A stretch of 6,412 nt of DNA from Pseudomonadota bacterium (GTDB lineage: Bacteria; Pseudomonadota; Alphaproteobacteria; Azospirillales; Azospirillaceae): positions 1-6,412 of the forward strand of contig JAEZID010000576.1 of assembly GCA_023416195.1 (NCBI GenBank), given 5' to 3'. Of this stretch, positions 1-6,239 are shown in pieces; the first letter of the stretch is position 1, and every line of letters starts with the position of its first letter. The position numbers and the translations under genes are program-made. Under the pieces are notes generated by a model that was not told the DNA's origin, did not search any database, and saw only the letters and a program-made list of their open reading frames with translations.

Positions 1-185
1 GGTAGCGCAGCCCGCTGCGACTATGACGGGCACGACTCTCTGGGTTCCACATCCTTGGCCTCCTTGGCGGAGGCTCCTTGAATCACAACCGATTCATCCG
101 ACTCAACAAGTTCCTGGACGGGCTCTAAGCCTCCCAAGCCCGTACATCCGACGTTGTGTCTGCTAAATTCGCCGAAGTGAGAGAC
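1..185. other. Leader region upstream of the replication initiator
   Basis: I see no convincing gene here. The + frame that runs into the initiator is closed by TAA at 126-128. A short perfect hairpin is present: GCCTCC at 58-63 and GGAGGC at 69-74 with a 5-base loop. Two copies of TCCTTGGC (52-59 and 61-68) lie 9 bases apart, and the 8-mer CATCCGAC occurs twice, at 95-102 and 145-152. No array of long iterons and no DnaA box close to TTATCCACA was seen by eye. If this replicon uses iterons, they are probably upstream of the window. No sigma-70 promoter with both hexamers could be supported. Confidence 0.4.
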
Positions 186-190
186 GGGAG
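186..190 (+). promoter_or_regulatory. Ribosome binding site that decides the repA start
   Basis: GGGAG lies 7 bases before the ATG at 198-200, which is ideal Shine-Dalgarno spacing. The alternative GTG start at 156 has no purine-rich stretch in front of it. This favours the ATG at 198 over the 14-residue-longer GTG form. Confidence 0.65.
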
Positions 191-197
191 CCATGCC

Positions 198-1232
198 ATG
201 GCCGAGATACACGACCTGATCGGCCGGATCGGCCGTGAACAGACGCTGCAGCTCTTCGATGGCGACGACGACCGGCGCCGCGTCGAGTGGGTCGCGTCGA
301 TCATGGGCGTCGAAAACCCAAAACGCTGGTACCTCCACGCCGGGCTGTGCATGGTGGCGCTGCCCCACAGCAAACCAAAGACGGCAACCGCCGAGCATGT
401 CCTGAAGAATGGCCGGTTTACGCTCATCCTTCGGCCTGCACCCATCGGCACCAAGGAGGGGACCAACGAGGTCGAATACAGCGGGCTTCCCTATGGTCCG
501 AAGGCCCGCCTGATCCTGATGTACATGCAAACCTACGCCTACCGCCACCGGACTCGCCGCGTCGTTCTGGGCGACTCCATGAGCGAATGGTTCCGGCGGC
601 TTGGCCTGCAGGTGACTGGCGGCGGCAAGGGGACGATCAACGCGGTCCAGGAGCAGGCCCAGCGCATTGCCCGTTGCGCGTTTACGTTCATTGAGGAAAG
701 CGCGAACGGCAAGGCAAGCCGCGTGCGTGACCAGAACTTGGTTCAAGGCCTGGAATTGTTCGCGCAAGACGATGACGACGACGATGCCGGGCCACAGCAG
801 ATTCCGCTGTTCGATGGTGACGCCCCTCCCCCCAAGCGGCGGCGTAAATTCAATTGGGTGCGCGAGATTGAACTGACCGCAGAATTCTACGAGCACCTTC
901 TCGACAACAAAGTGCTGCTGCGGGAAGACGCCATCGGCAAACTGAAGGGGTCGAGCTGGGCACTGGACGCGTACACGTGGCTGGCCTACCGGCTGCGGTC
1001 GGTCGATAAGCCGACCAAACTGCGCTGGTCCCTGCTTCAGGAGCAGTTCGGCGGCGGGCCCATCAGCAACCCGCGGATGTTTCGTCCGATGCTGACGTCC
1101 GCCCTCAAGGACGCGTTGGCCGTCTACCCGGAAGCCGACGTCAGCATCGACGAGGAAGGCGTGACGCTGCGACCATCGCCGCCGCCGGTCACCACCGATT
1201 TCCATGTGATGAAAGCCATCGGCAGCCGATGA
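198..1232 (+). CDS. repA: Plasmid replication initiator, RepA family
   Basis: This 344-residue protein is a plasmid replication initiator of the family Pfam calls 'plasmid encoded RepA protein', common on alphaproteobacterial plasmids. Such proteins bind the origin and start replication in the cytoplasm. Family signatures seen are IGRIGREQTLQLFDG near the N-terminus, GLPYGPKARLILMYMQ at about 96-111, SMSEWFRRLGLQVTGGGKGT at about 127-146, and a C-terminal helical region with SSWALDAYTWLAYRLR at about 252-267. The last resembles the second winged-helix-like part of Rep proteins. Between the halves is a linker with six consecutive aspartates (191-196), then QIPLF (201-205), then a basic stretch PKRRRK. 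Start choice: the ATG at 198 has GGGAG 7 bases upstream; a GTG at 156 would add 14 residues but lacks a binding site. The gene is intact and ends at TGA 1230-1232, 31 bases before the relic nuclease gene. Family assignment is firm; function on this replicon is inferred. Confidence 0.87.
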   Translation: MAEIHDLIGRIGREQTLQLFDGDDDRRRVEWVASIMGVENPKRWYLHAGLCMVALPHSKPKTATAEHVLKNGRFTLILRPAPIGTKEGTNEVEYSGLPYGPKARLILMYMQTYAYRHRTRRVVLGDSMSEWFRRLGLQVTGGGKGTINAVQEQAQRIARCAFTFIEESANGKASRVRDQNLVQGLELFAQDDDDDDAGPQQIPLFDGDAPPPKRRRKFNWVREIELTAEFYEHLLDNKVLLREDAIGKLKGSSWALDAYTWLAYRLRSVDKPTKLRWSLLQEQFGGGPISNPRMFRPMLTSALKDALAVYPEADVSIDEEGVTLRPSPPPVTTDFHVMKAIGSR

Positions 1233-1263
1233 CCCCGTCGGGGCGTGGCTTTACATTGGTGCG

Positions 1264-2315
1264 ATGATGCCGCCCATATCGATTCCTGTCGGCTACGCGG
1301 AATAGCTTGCCGGTCTGAAGGCAGACATTCGTCAAGCGCGTCTTCGCGCGCCCTTGGCGGTCAACGCCGAATTGGTAATGCTGTATTGGCGGATCGGCCG
1401 CGACATTTTGGACCGCCAAGCGCGGGAAGGGTGGGGCGCCAAGGTCATCGACCGGCTTGCTGCAGACCTGCGCGCCGAATTTCCGGACATGAAGGGCCTT
1501 TCGCCACGGAACCTCAAATACATGAGGGCGTTCGCCGAGGCGTGGCCCGAGCTGGAAATGGTGCAACGGGTTGTTGCACGATTGCCCTGGGGCAGAACCT
1601 TGAACTCCTCGACAAGGTAAAGGACTCTGACACGCGGGTGTGGTACGCTTGGGCGGCGATTGAGAACGGGTGGAGCCGCAATGTCCTGGCCGTTCAGATC
1701 AACACCGGACTGCACGAACGCCAGGGACGCGCGATCACCAACTTTCAGCGGACGCTGCCGCCGCTGCATTCCGACTTGGCCGCCCAACTCCTCAAGGACG
1801 CCTATCAGTTCGATTTCCTGAGCATGGCGGAAGACGTCTATGAACGCCATCTGGAGGCCGCCCTGACCGAGCGCATCCAAAAACTACTTCTGGAGATGGG
1901 AAAGGGATTTGCGTTCATTGGCCGGCAATACCGTTTGAACGTTGGCGACCAGGATTTCTTTGTCGACCTGCTGTTCTACCACCGCAAGCTTCGCTGTCTG
2001 GTGGCGGTGGATCTTAAAATGGACGCGTTCAAGCCGGCGCACGTTGGACAGATGTCGTTCTACCTGACCGCTCTGGACGAGCTTGAGAAGCACCAGGACG
2101 ACAATCCCAGCATCGGGTTGATCCTGTGCCGGGATCGCAACCGCGTGGTGGTCGAATACGCGCTGCGCAGCGCCCACAAACCGATCGGCGTAGCCAAATA
2201 CGAGATCAACGTGGTGGAGGCCCTCCCCCCCCAGCTGCTGGACGCCTTGCCAACCCCGGACGAGATCGGCACGGCAGTCGGTGACGCGTTGAACGGTCCC
2301 GATGGTGACGCGTAG
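1264..2315 (+). pseudogene. Broken YhcG/DUF1016-type PD-(D/E)XK nuclease gene
   Basis: The reconstructed product is about 350 residues, the usual size for the YhcG (DUF1016) family: an N-terminal helical domain followed by a PD-(D/E)XK nuclease domain. These genes are often found beside restriction-modification genes; their exact role is unsettled. The N-terminal part reads in one frame (VNAELVMLYWRIGRDIL, SPRNLKYMRAFAEAWP, VARLPWG). The C-terminal part reads in another (QNLELLDKVKD, WSRNVL, GDQDFFVDLLFYHRKLRCL, VAVDLKM, PSIGLILCRDRNRVVVEYAL). There are two lesions. An in-frame TAG at 1303-1305 follows MMPPISIPVGYAE, where a TGG or sense codon would be expected. One base is missing in the G run at 1589-1592, between PWG and QNL. 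The nuclease residues themselves survive: Asp at 1965-1967 and DLK at 2010-2018. Start ATG is 1264 or 1267, with no clear binding site. Two independent lesions make a functional full-length product unlikely. A C-terminal fragment could in theory still be made. Confidence 0.88.
2280..2313 (+). repeat. 10-base direct repeat at the 3' end of the nuclease pseudogene
   Basis: GGTGACGCGT occurs at 2280-2289 and again at 2304-2313, a 24-base period equal to eight codons that encodes the repeated GDA in the C-terminal tail. A second direct repeat, CGTAGCGCC (2311-2319 and 2325-2333), overlaps the stop codon with a 14-base period. Local duplication by slippage is the simplest reading. Confidence 0.5.
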
Positions 2316-2412
2316 CGCCCAAGCCGTAGCGCCGCCATGGACACCTTTCAATATGCAAGGTGCCTTGGTTGTTTCCGGGCAGGCGCGGACCTGTCGCGAC
2401 CACACCGTCTCA

Positions 2413-2601
2413 ATGGGCGGGACCACCGATCTTGCCGCTCCTCAGAGCATTGTCGAAGGATTGGCGGCGCGCGAGCGCGCTCACGTGCCGATGCTCACAC
2501 GGACAGGAAGTCTGGTCGACATCAAAAACCCAGCAAGCCTTCAAAGGCTGATTGCCCAGCGCTGCCAGGATCTGGCCGATTTGAAGCGACTGGGTCAATG
2601 A
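2413..2601 (+). CDS. Short unrecognised open reading frame, possibly a gene remnant
   Basis: From ATG 2413 the frame gives 62 residues beginning MGGTTDLAAPQSIVEGLAA and ending DLADLKRLGQ. It contains a plausible charged helical stretch and the phrase LVDIKNPASLQRLIAQ. Earlier starts in the same frame exist at 2302 (overlapping the end of the nuclease pseudogene) and 2353. None of the three has a recognisable ribosome binding site. By my count about 60% of its codons end in G or C, compatible with coding but well short of the restriction-modification gene. I do not recognise the family. It may be a small hypothetical protein, the end of a decayed gene, or a chance frame. Low confidence that it is expressed. 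Confidence 0.2.
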   Translation: MGGTTDLAAPQSIVEGLAARERAHVPMLTRTGSLVDIKNPASLQRLIAQRCQDLADLKRLGQ

Positions 2602-2642
2602 CGGCAAAGCCGTGCGGGCGGGAGAATTTTGGACGGCAGGAT

Positions 2643-2678
2643 GCACAGAAAGTGAACTTTGTGCGACGGAACGTCGCA
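2643..2678. repeat. Two abutting inverted repeats
   Basis: The second repeat, TGCGACG-GAA-CGTCGCA (2662-2678), is a perfect 7-base inverted repeat around three bases. The first, at 2643-2664, pairs GCAC and AAAG with CTTT and GTGC around TGAA, with a two-base AG bulge. The two share the bases TGC at 2662-2664, so in RNA they would compete. This could be an operator for a dimeric regulator or a structured RNA; no neighbouring regulator gene is visible to choose between these. Confidence 0.4.
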
Positions 2679-2740
2679 GCATTGACGCTATGGAGCCTTT
2701 CCCGACTGCCTGCGACATCGCTTCTGGTCGCTCCCTCCGG

Positions 2741-2786
2741 TTCCCGTCATCGTTGAATTCCATGGACGGGAAGGAACGATCCCGTC
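2741..2786. repeat. Triple TCCCGTC / GACGGGA repeat cluster
   Basis: The 7-mer TCCCGTC occurs at 2742-2748 (+), 2765-2771 (as GACGGGA) and 2780-2786 (+). The first and second copies form an 8-base perfect inverted repeat (TTCCCGTC 2741-2748 with GACGGGAA 2765-2772). The second and third form a 7-base one with an 8-base spacer. A further pair, ATCGTT (2749-2754) with AACGAT (2775-2780), nests with these. The arrangement allows two mutually exclusive foldings, or it may be a multi-site operator. No matching copies were noticed next to the other genes. Confidence 0.45.
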
Positions 2787-2834
2787 AACACCAGGGGCAG
2801 TGTCCGCGTTATGCCCCCAATATGTATGATTAAA

Positions 2835-2856
2835 GAAGTGGAAGATTTTCCGCTTC
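2835..2856. repeat. 9-base inverted repeat at the edge of the AT-rich region
   Basis: GAAGTGGAA (2835-2843) pairs with TTCCGCTTC (2848-2856) around GATT, with one mismatch that would be a U-G wobble in RNA. It lies 167 bases before the restriction-modification start, at the point where GC content drops sharply. It is not followed by a T run, so it is not a typical intrinsic terminator in the + direction. An operator or leader hairpin is possible. Confidence 0.4.
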
Positions 2857-3022
2857 ATTCCTGAAATGAAACCCGCCGTCAGAAAATAAGAAAAGCACAA
2901 ATCATGCGGACGTATGCTGAGTCACGAAAGAGCCATGCTTTGCTCGGCTTCTTCTTTTAATATTACATTAAAATTTCTGACGTGAACCTGATGTTGGTAA
3001 GCATATAAGAGAACACGCCAAA
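2857..3022 (+). promoter_or_regulatory. AT-rich upstream region and probable promoter of the RM gene
   Basis: GC over 2821-3000 is about 39% (70 of 180 by hand count), against roughly 60-73% in the genes. TAAAAT at 2969-2974 matches five of six positions of a -10 hexamer and would put the transcript start about 40 bases before the ATG at 3023. A good -35 at the right distance is not evident; TTGCTC at 2940-2945 is too far away. The -10 candidate overlaps a perfect 7-base inverted repeat, TTTTAAT (2955-2961) with ATTAAAA (2967-2973), which could be an operator. AAGAGA (3007-3012) is a weak Shine-Dalgarno 10 bases before the start codon. An AT-rich unwinding element of an origin is an alternative, though it lies far from repA. 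Confidence 0.4.
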
Positions 3023-6000
3023 ATGTTTGATAACGCCATGTGGCCTCGCATGACGGTGGAGGATTTCGTCCGCAAATGGGGGCGGTCTTCACTGGGCGAG
3101 AGCCAGGGATCGCACGAGCACTTCATCGACCTTTGTCATGTTCTGGGTGAGGCCTCTCCTGCCGAAGCCGACCCGTCGGCCACCGATTACTGCTTCGAGA
3201 AAGCGGTCGCGAAGACGGATCGCCGCCCCGGACGCGCCGACGTGTGGAAGCGTGGCTGCTTCGCGTGGGAGTACAAGGGGCCCGGCCGCAACCTGGACGC
3301 GGCCTACGCCCAGTTGCAGCGTTACGCACCGGCCCTTGCCAACCCGCCGCTGCTGATCGTCAGCGACATGGCGCGGATCCGGGTTTACACGAACTGGACC
3401 AACGCGGTCACGGTGACGCACGAGATCGGCCTTCAGGACCTGCTCGATTCCAGCCGGCGGGACATCTTGAAATGGGCCTTCACCGACCCGGACCGGCTGC
3501 GGCCCGGCCAGACGCGGGCCATGCTGACGGAGGAGGTCGCGGCCCGCTTCGCGATGCTGGCCGCCCGGCTGGTGGCGCGCCAGCACGACCGCTGGACCGT
3601 GGCCCATTTCCTGATGCGGTTGGTCTTCTGCATGTTCGCCGAGGACGTCGGCCTGCTCGGAAAGGGCCTGTTCACCCAGCTTCTGGACGAGGCCGCGCGC
3701 GATCCAGCCGAGTTCGTGCCCTTGGCGGAGCAGCTGTTCCGCTCCATGAAGGACGGCGGGCGCGTCGGGTTTGAAAAGGTCGAATGGTTCAACGGCGGCC
3801 TGTTCGAGGACGCGAGCGCTCTGCCGCTGGACCGGGACGACCTCGCCATCGTGCGCGAGGCGGCGCGGCTGGACTGGTCGGAGATCGACCCGACGATCAT
3901 GGGCACGCTGTTCGAGCGCGGCCTGAGCCCGGAGCGCCGCCGGGTGCTGGCGCGCGAGGTGGTGCGGCGCGACCGGGAAGGTCGCTCCAAGGGGGCGGTG
4001 GGGGTCTACTACACGCCCGAGCCGACCATCATGAAGCTGGTCGAGCCGGTCATCACCCGTCCGTTGCGCCGGGAATGGGCGGCGGCGCGGGACCGGATCG
4101 TCACGCTGCTCGCCAAGGCCAGGGAGGCAGCGCCCAAGCAACGCGACCAGGCGCGTCGCAACGCGCAGGCGCTCTATGACCATTTCCTCAAGCGCCTGCG
4201 CCGGTTCCGCGTGCTGGATCCCGCCTGCGGCTCCGGCAACTTCCTGTATCTGGCGCTGCGCGAACTGAAGGACCTGGAGCACGAGGTGGTGATCGACGGG
4301 GAGACCTTCGGCTTTCCCCGCCAGCTCGAATTCGATCTGAAGGGCAACGAGCGCCCGAAGACCATCGGGCCGGAGGCGGTGCTGGGCATCGACGTGAACC
4401 CGTTGGGCGTCGAGCTGGCCCGCATCTCCGTCTGGATCGGCGCGATCCAGTGGATGCGCCTCCATGGCTACGACGTGCCGCGCAACCCGATCCTGCAAAG
4501 CCTGAAGACCATCGAGCAGAAGGACGCGCTCCTCGACCTGATCGGCGGGGAGACCCGCTGGCCCGATCCGCAAGCCCTCGCCGCCGCCGGGGATAAGGAC
4601 GACAAGGACGGCGACGACGGGGAGCCGTACCGGATGGTCATCGTCGGCAACCCGCCCTTCCTCGGCGACAAGACGATGCTGGGCGAGCTGGGGGAGGAGT
4701 ATGTGACGCGCCTGCGCCGCCTGTTCGAAGGCCGGGTGCCGGGTGCTGCGGACCTCGTCTGCTACTGGTTCGAGAAGGCGCGCGCCCTGCTGGAGGAGGG
4801 CCGGGTGGAGCGCGTCGGGCTGGTCGCCACCAATTCCATTCGCGGCGGCGCCAACCGCACCGTCCTCGACCGCATCCGCGCCGGCGGCACCATCGTGGAG
4901 GCGTGGTCCGACGAGCCCTGGACGGTGGACGGCGCCGCCGTCCGCGTGTCGCTGGTGTGCTTCGGCCCCAAGGGCCTGGACGAAACGCCCCGGCTGGACG
5001 GAAAGGAGGTGCCGGAGATCTTCGCCGACCTGACCGCGGGCGGCGTGGATTTGACGATGGCGAAGCCACTGGCGGAGAATGTCGGGGTGTGTTTTCAGGG
5101 GCCTGTGAAGGTGGGCGCTTTCGAAGTTCCCGGCAATCTCGCTCGTAAATGGTTGGCTGAACCGCTCAATCCCAATGGCCGGTCCAACATCGACGTCTTG
5201 CGGCCATGGCTCAATGGAATGGATGTTGTCCGGCGTCCTTCGGATATGTGGATTGTCGATTTTGGACAGATTTCCATGGAAGAGGCTTGCCATTATGAAG
5301 CGCCCTTCGCTCATGTGGAACGGCATGTGAAAAAATCGCGCGCTGAAAACCGGCGAGAACGCCGACGTGTCTACTGGTGGCAACATGGCGAAACCGCTTC
5401 GGGACTTAAAGCAGCGACTTCAAGTCTGAACCGGTGCATCATCACGCCGCGAGTTGCACGGCATCGCGTATTCGTGTGGTCGCATTCGGGCGTGCTTCCC
5501 GACAGTCGGTTAAACCTGATCGCCCGAGATGACGATGTGACGTTCGGCATCCTGCACAGTCGGGCTCATGAGTTGTGGTCGTTGAAACTTGGCGGCCGAC
5601 ACGGCGTCGGCAATGATCCCCAATACACACCGAGCACCGGATTCGAAACCTTTCCCTTCCCGGAAGGCCTCACGCCCGACCTCCCAGCGTCTACCTACGC
5701 CGACGATCCTCGTGCGAAGGCCATTACAGAGGCGGCACAGCGGCTGAACGAACTACGCGAGAACTGGCTGAACCCGTCCGACCTTGTGGAGGTGGTGGAT
5801 GAGGTGGTGCCGGACTACCCGAAGCGCCTTCTGCCCCGCGACGAAGCCGCCGCCGCGATCCTGAAGACCCGCACCCTGACCAACCTCTACAACCAGCGCC
5901 CGGCCTTCCTGGCGAACGCCCACGCGGCCCTCGACGCCGCCGTGGCCGCCGCCTACGGCTGGCCCGCCGACATTTCCGACGAGGAGGTCTTGCGGCGCCT

Positions 6001-6211
6001 TCTGGCCCTGAACCAGGCAAGGCCGGCGGCGGATGCCGTGAAACGCCGGAAGAAGACCGCGAAGCCCGTCAACCGCGATCAATGGAATCTGCTGCTGCCG
6101 CTTGCGGGCGGCAAGCCGGCGCATTCCACCTCGGCGGAAACCCCCAAAACGGAAACGGAGCGCGCCACCGTATCTGCTCGCGCGACTCCTCGCCGGAGAA
6201 AGGCCGGATGA
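3023..6211 (+). CDS. MmeI-like Type IIL/IIG restriction-modification enzyme
   Basis: This 1062-residue protein combines endonuclease and N6-adenine methyltransferase in one chain, as in MmeI. Such enzymes methylate one strand of an asymmetric site and cut a fixed distance away; the same TRD serves both activities. Domains in order: N-terminal nuclease (about 10-145) with Asp73-x9-Glu83-x-Lys85, the same D-x9-E-x-K spacing as MmeI, followed by PPLLIVSDMARIRVYTNWT; helical spacer (about 160-325) with FLMRLVFCMFAEDVGLL; methyltransferase core (about 325-670) with GVYYTPEPTIM, motif I DPACGSGNF at 399-407, GIDVNP at 455-460 and motif IV NPPF at 543-546, which implies adenine-N6 methylation; TRD (about 685-880), ending FETFPFP; C-terminal helical region and a basic, threonine-rich tail (about 1000-1062). 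An acidic insert DKDDKDGDD (524-532) precedes motif IV. The protein is longer than MmeI (about 920). All catalytic motifs are intact. The first ATG is chosen because AAGAGA precedes it; ATG 3050 is an alternative. The TRD has much lower GC than the rest. Confidence 0.9.
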   Translation: MFDNAMWPRMTVEDFVRKWGRSSLGESQGSHEHFIDLCHVLGEASPAEADPSATDYCFEKAVAKTDRRPGRADVWKRGCFAWEYKGPGRNLDAAYAQLQRYAPALANPPLLIVSDMARIRVYTNWTNAVTVTHEIGLQDLLDSSRRDILKWAFTDPDRLRPGQTRAMLTEEVAARFAMLAARLVARQHDRWTVAHFLMRLVFCMFAEDVGLLGKGLFTQLLDEAARDPAEFVPLAEQLFRSMKDGGRVGFEKVEWFNGGLFEDASALPLDRDDLAIVREAARLDWSEIDPTIMGTLFERGLSPERRRVLAREVVRRDREGRSKGAVGVYYTPEPTIMKLVEPVITRPLRREWAAARDRIVTLLAKAREAAPKQRDQARRNAQALYDHFLKRLRRFRVLDPACGSGNFLYLALRELKDLEHEVVIDGETFGFPRQLEFDLKGNERPKTIGPEAVLGIDVNPLGVELARISVWIGAIQWMRLHGYDVPRNPILQSLKTIEQKDALLDLIGGETRWPDPQALAAAGDKDDKDGDDGEPYRMVIVGNPPFLGDKTMLGELGEEYVTRLRRLFEGRVPGAADLVCYWFEKARALLEEGRVERVGLVATNSIRGGANRTVLDRIRAGGTIVEAWSDEPWTVDGAAVRVSLVCFGPKGLDETPRLDGKEVPEIFADLTAGGVDLTMAKPLAENVGVCFQGPVKVGAFEVPGNLARKWLAEPLNPNGRSNIDVLRPWLNGMDVVRRPSDMWIVDFGQISMEEACHYEAPFAHVERHVKKSRAENRRERRRVYWWQHGETASGLKAATSSLNRCIITPRVARHRVFVWSHSGVLPDSRLNLIARDDDVTFGILHSRAHELWSLKLGGRHGVGNDPQYTPSTGFETFPFPEGLTPDLPASTYADDPRAKAITEAAQRLNELRENWLNPSDLVEVVDEVVPDYPKRLLPRDEAAAAILKTRTLTNLYNQRPAFLANAHAALDAAVAAAYGWPADISDEEVLRRLLALNQARPAADAVKRRKKTAKPVNRDQWNLLLPLAGGKPAHSTSAETPKTETERATVSARATPRRRKAG
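5050..5700 (+). other. Low-GC mosaic segment covering the target-recognition domain
   Basis: By hand count GC is about 73% over 4741-5040, about 56% over 5101-5640 (305 of 540), and about 73% over 5821-6000. All 40 codons at 4862-4981 end in G or C, whereas only about half of the 26 codons from 5102 do. The segment corresponds to residues about 677-893, which is the TRD of an MmeI-like enzyme. The frame is unbroken at both edges. This suggests a specificity domain acquired by recombination from a donor of lower GC. Confidence 0.65.
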
Positions 6212-6239
6212 CCGGGGTGGGGCATCGCCCAAACAAGAA

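Larger units (their letters stand above)
2316..2834. other. Intergenic region, mostly non-coding, rich in inverted repeats
   Basis: Apart from one weak short reading frame (2413-2601) I recognise no gene and no clear transposase remnant here on either strand. The region holds many short hairpins: CACCTT/AAGGTG (2342-2362), GCGCGC-GA-GCGCGC (2467-2480), AGCCTT-CA-AAGGCT (2536-2549), GCCAG-GAT-CTGGC (2564-2576), ACGGC-AAA-GCCGT (2601-2613) and GGGGCA/TGCCCC (2794-2817). The longer ones are listed separately. CACCTT/AAGGTG follows the pseudogene stop by 26 bases and precedes a T-rich stretch, so it could be a weak terminator. Much of this stretch may be decayed DNA, a structured RNA or a regulatory region; the sequence alone does not decide. 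Confidence 0.4.

Noticed and set aside
218..235. Tandem GATCGGCCG x2 as replication iterons
   Set aside because: Only two 9-base copies, inside the coding region, encoding the family-conserved IGRIGR; codon repetition is enough to explain it.
21..1205. 394-residue open frame on the - strand antisense to repA
   Set aside because: It mirrors a clearly recognised + strand gene; long antisense frames are common in GC-rich coding DNA. Its translation shows no family signature.
1589..1592. Programmed ribosomal frameshift joining the two halves of the nuclease gene
   Set aside because: There is no slippery heptamer with a downstream structure typical of programmed shifts, the family is normally one frame, and the separate TAG at 1303 would still block translation.
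1245..2315. A single intact 356-residue protein in one + frame
   Set aside because: Only the part after about 1590 matches the YhcG family. The first ~115 residues of this frame are nonsense, and the true N-terminal domain reads in another frame over the same bases, so this is a frameshift and not an intact gene.
2410..2763. 117-residue - strand frame in the intergenic region
   Set aside because: No recognisable domain or ribosome binding site; it overlaps the inverted-repeat cluster and looks like chance.
2791..2834. Insertion sequence end, based on GGGGCA/TGCCCC and nearby motifs
   Set aside because: No matching terminal inverted repeat elsewhere in the window, no target duplication and no transposase fragment recognised.
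3089..5386. 765-residue open frame on the - strand antisense to the RM gene
   Set aside because: The + strand carries all methyltransferase and nuclease motifs in order. The antisense translation is a low-complexity His/Arg/Gln-rich shadow that arises from strong GC third-position bias.
3023..6211. BREX PglX or a Type I HsdM subunit instead of an MmeI-like enzyme
   Set aside because: The N-terminal D-x9-E-x-K nuclease domain, its PPLLIVSDM strand and the fused TRD fit the MmeI type. No partner genes (hsdR, hsdS, pglZ, brxC) are present.
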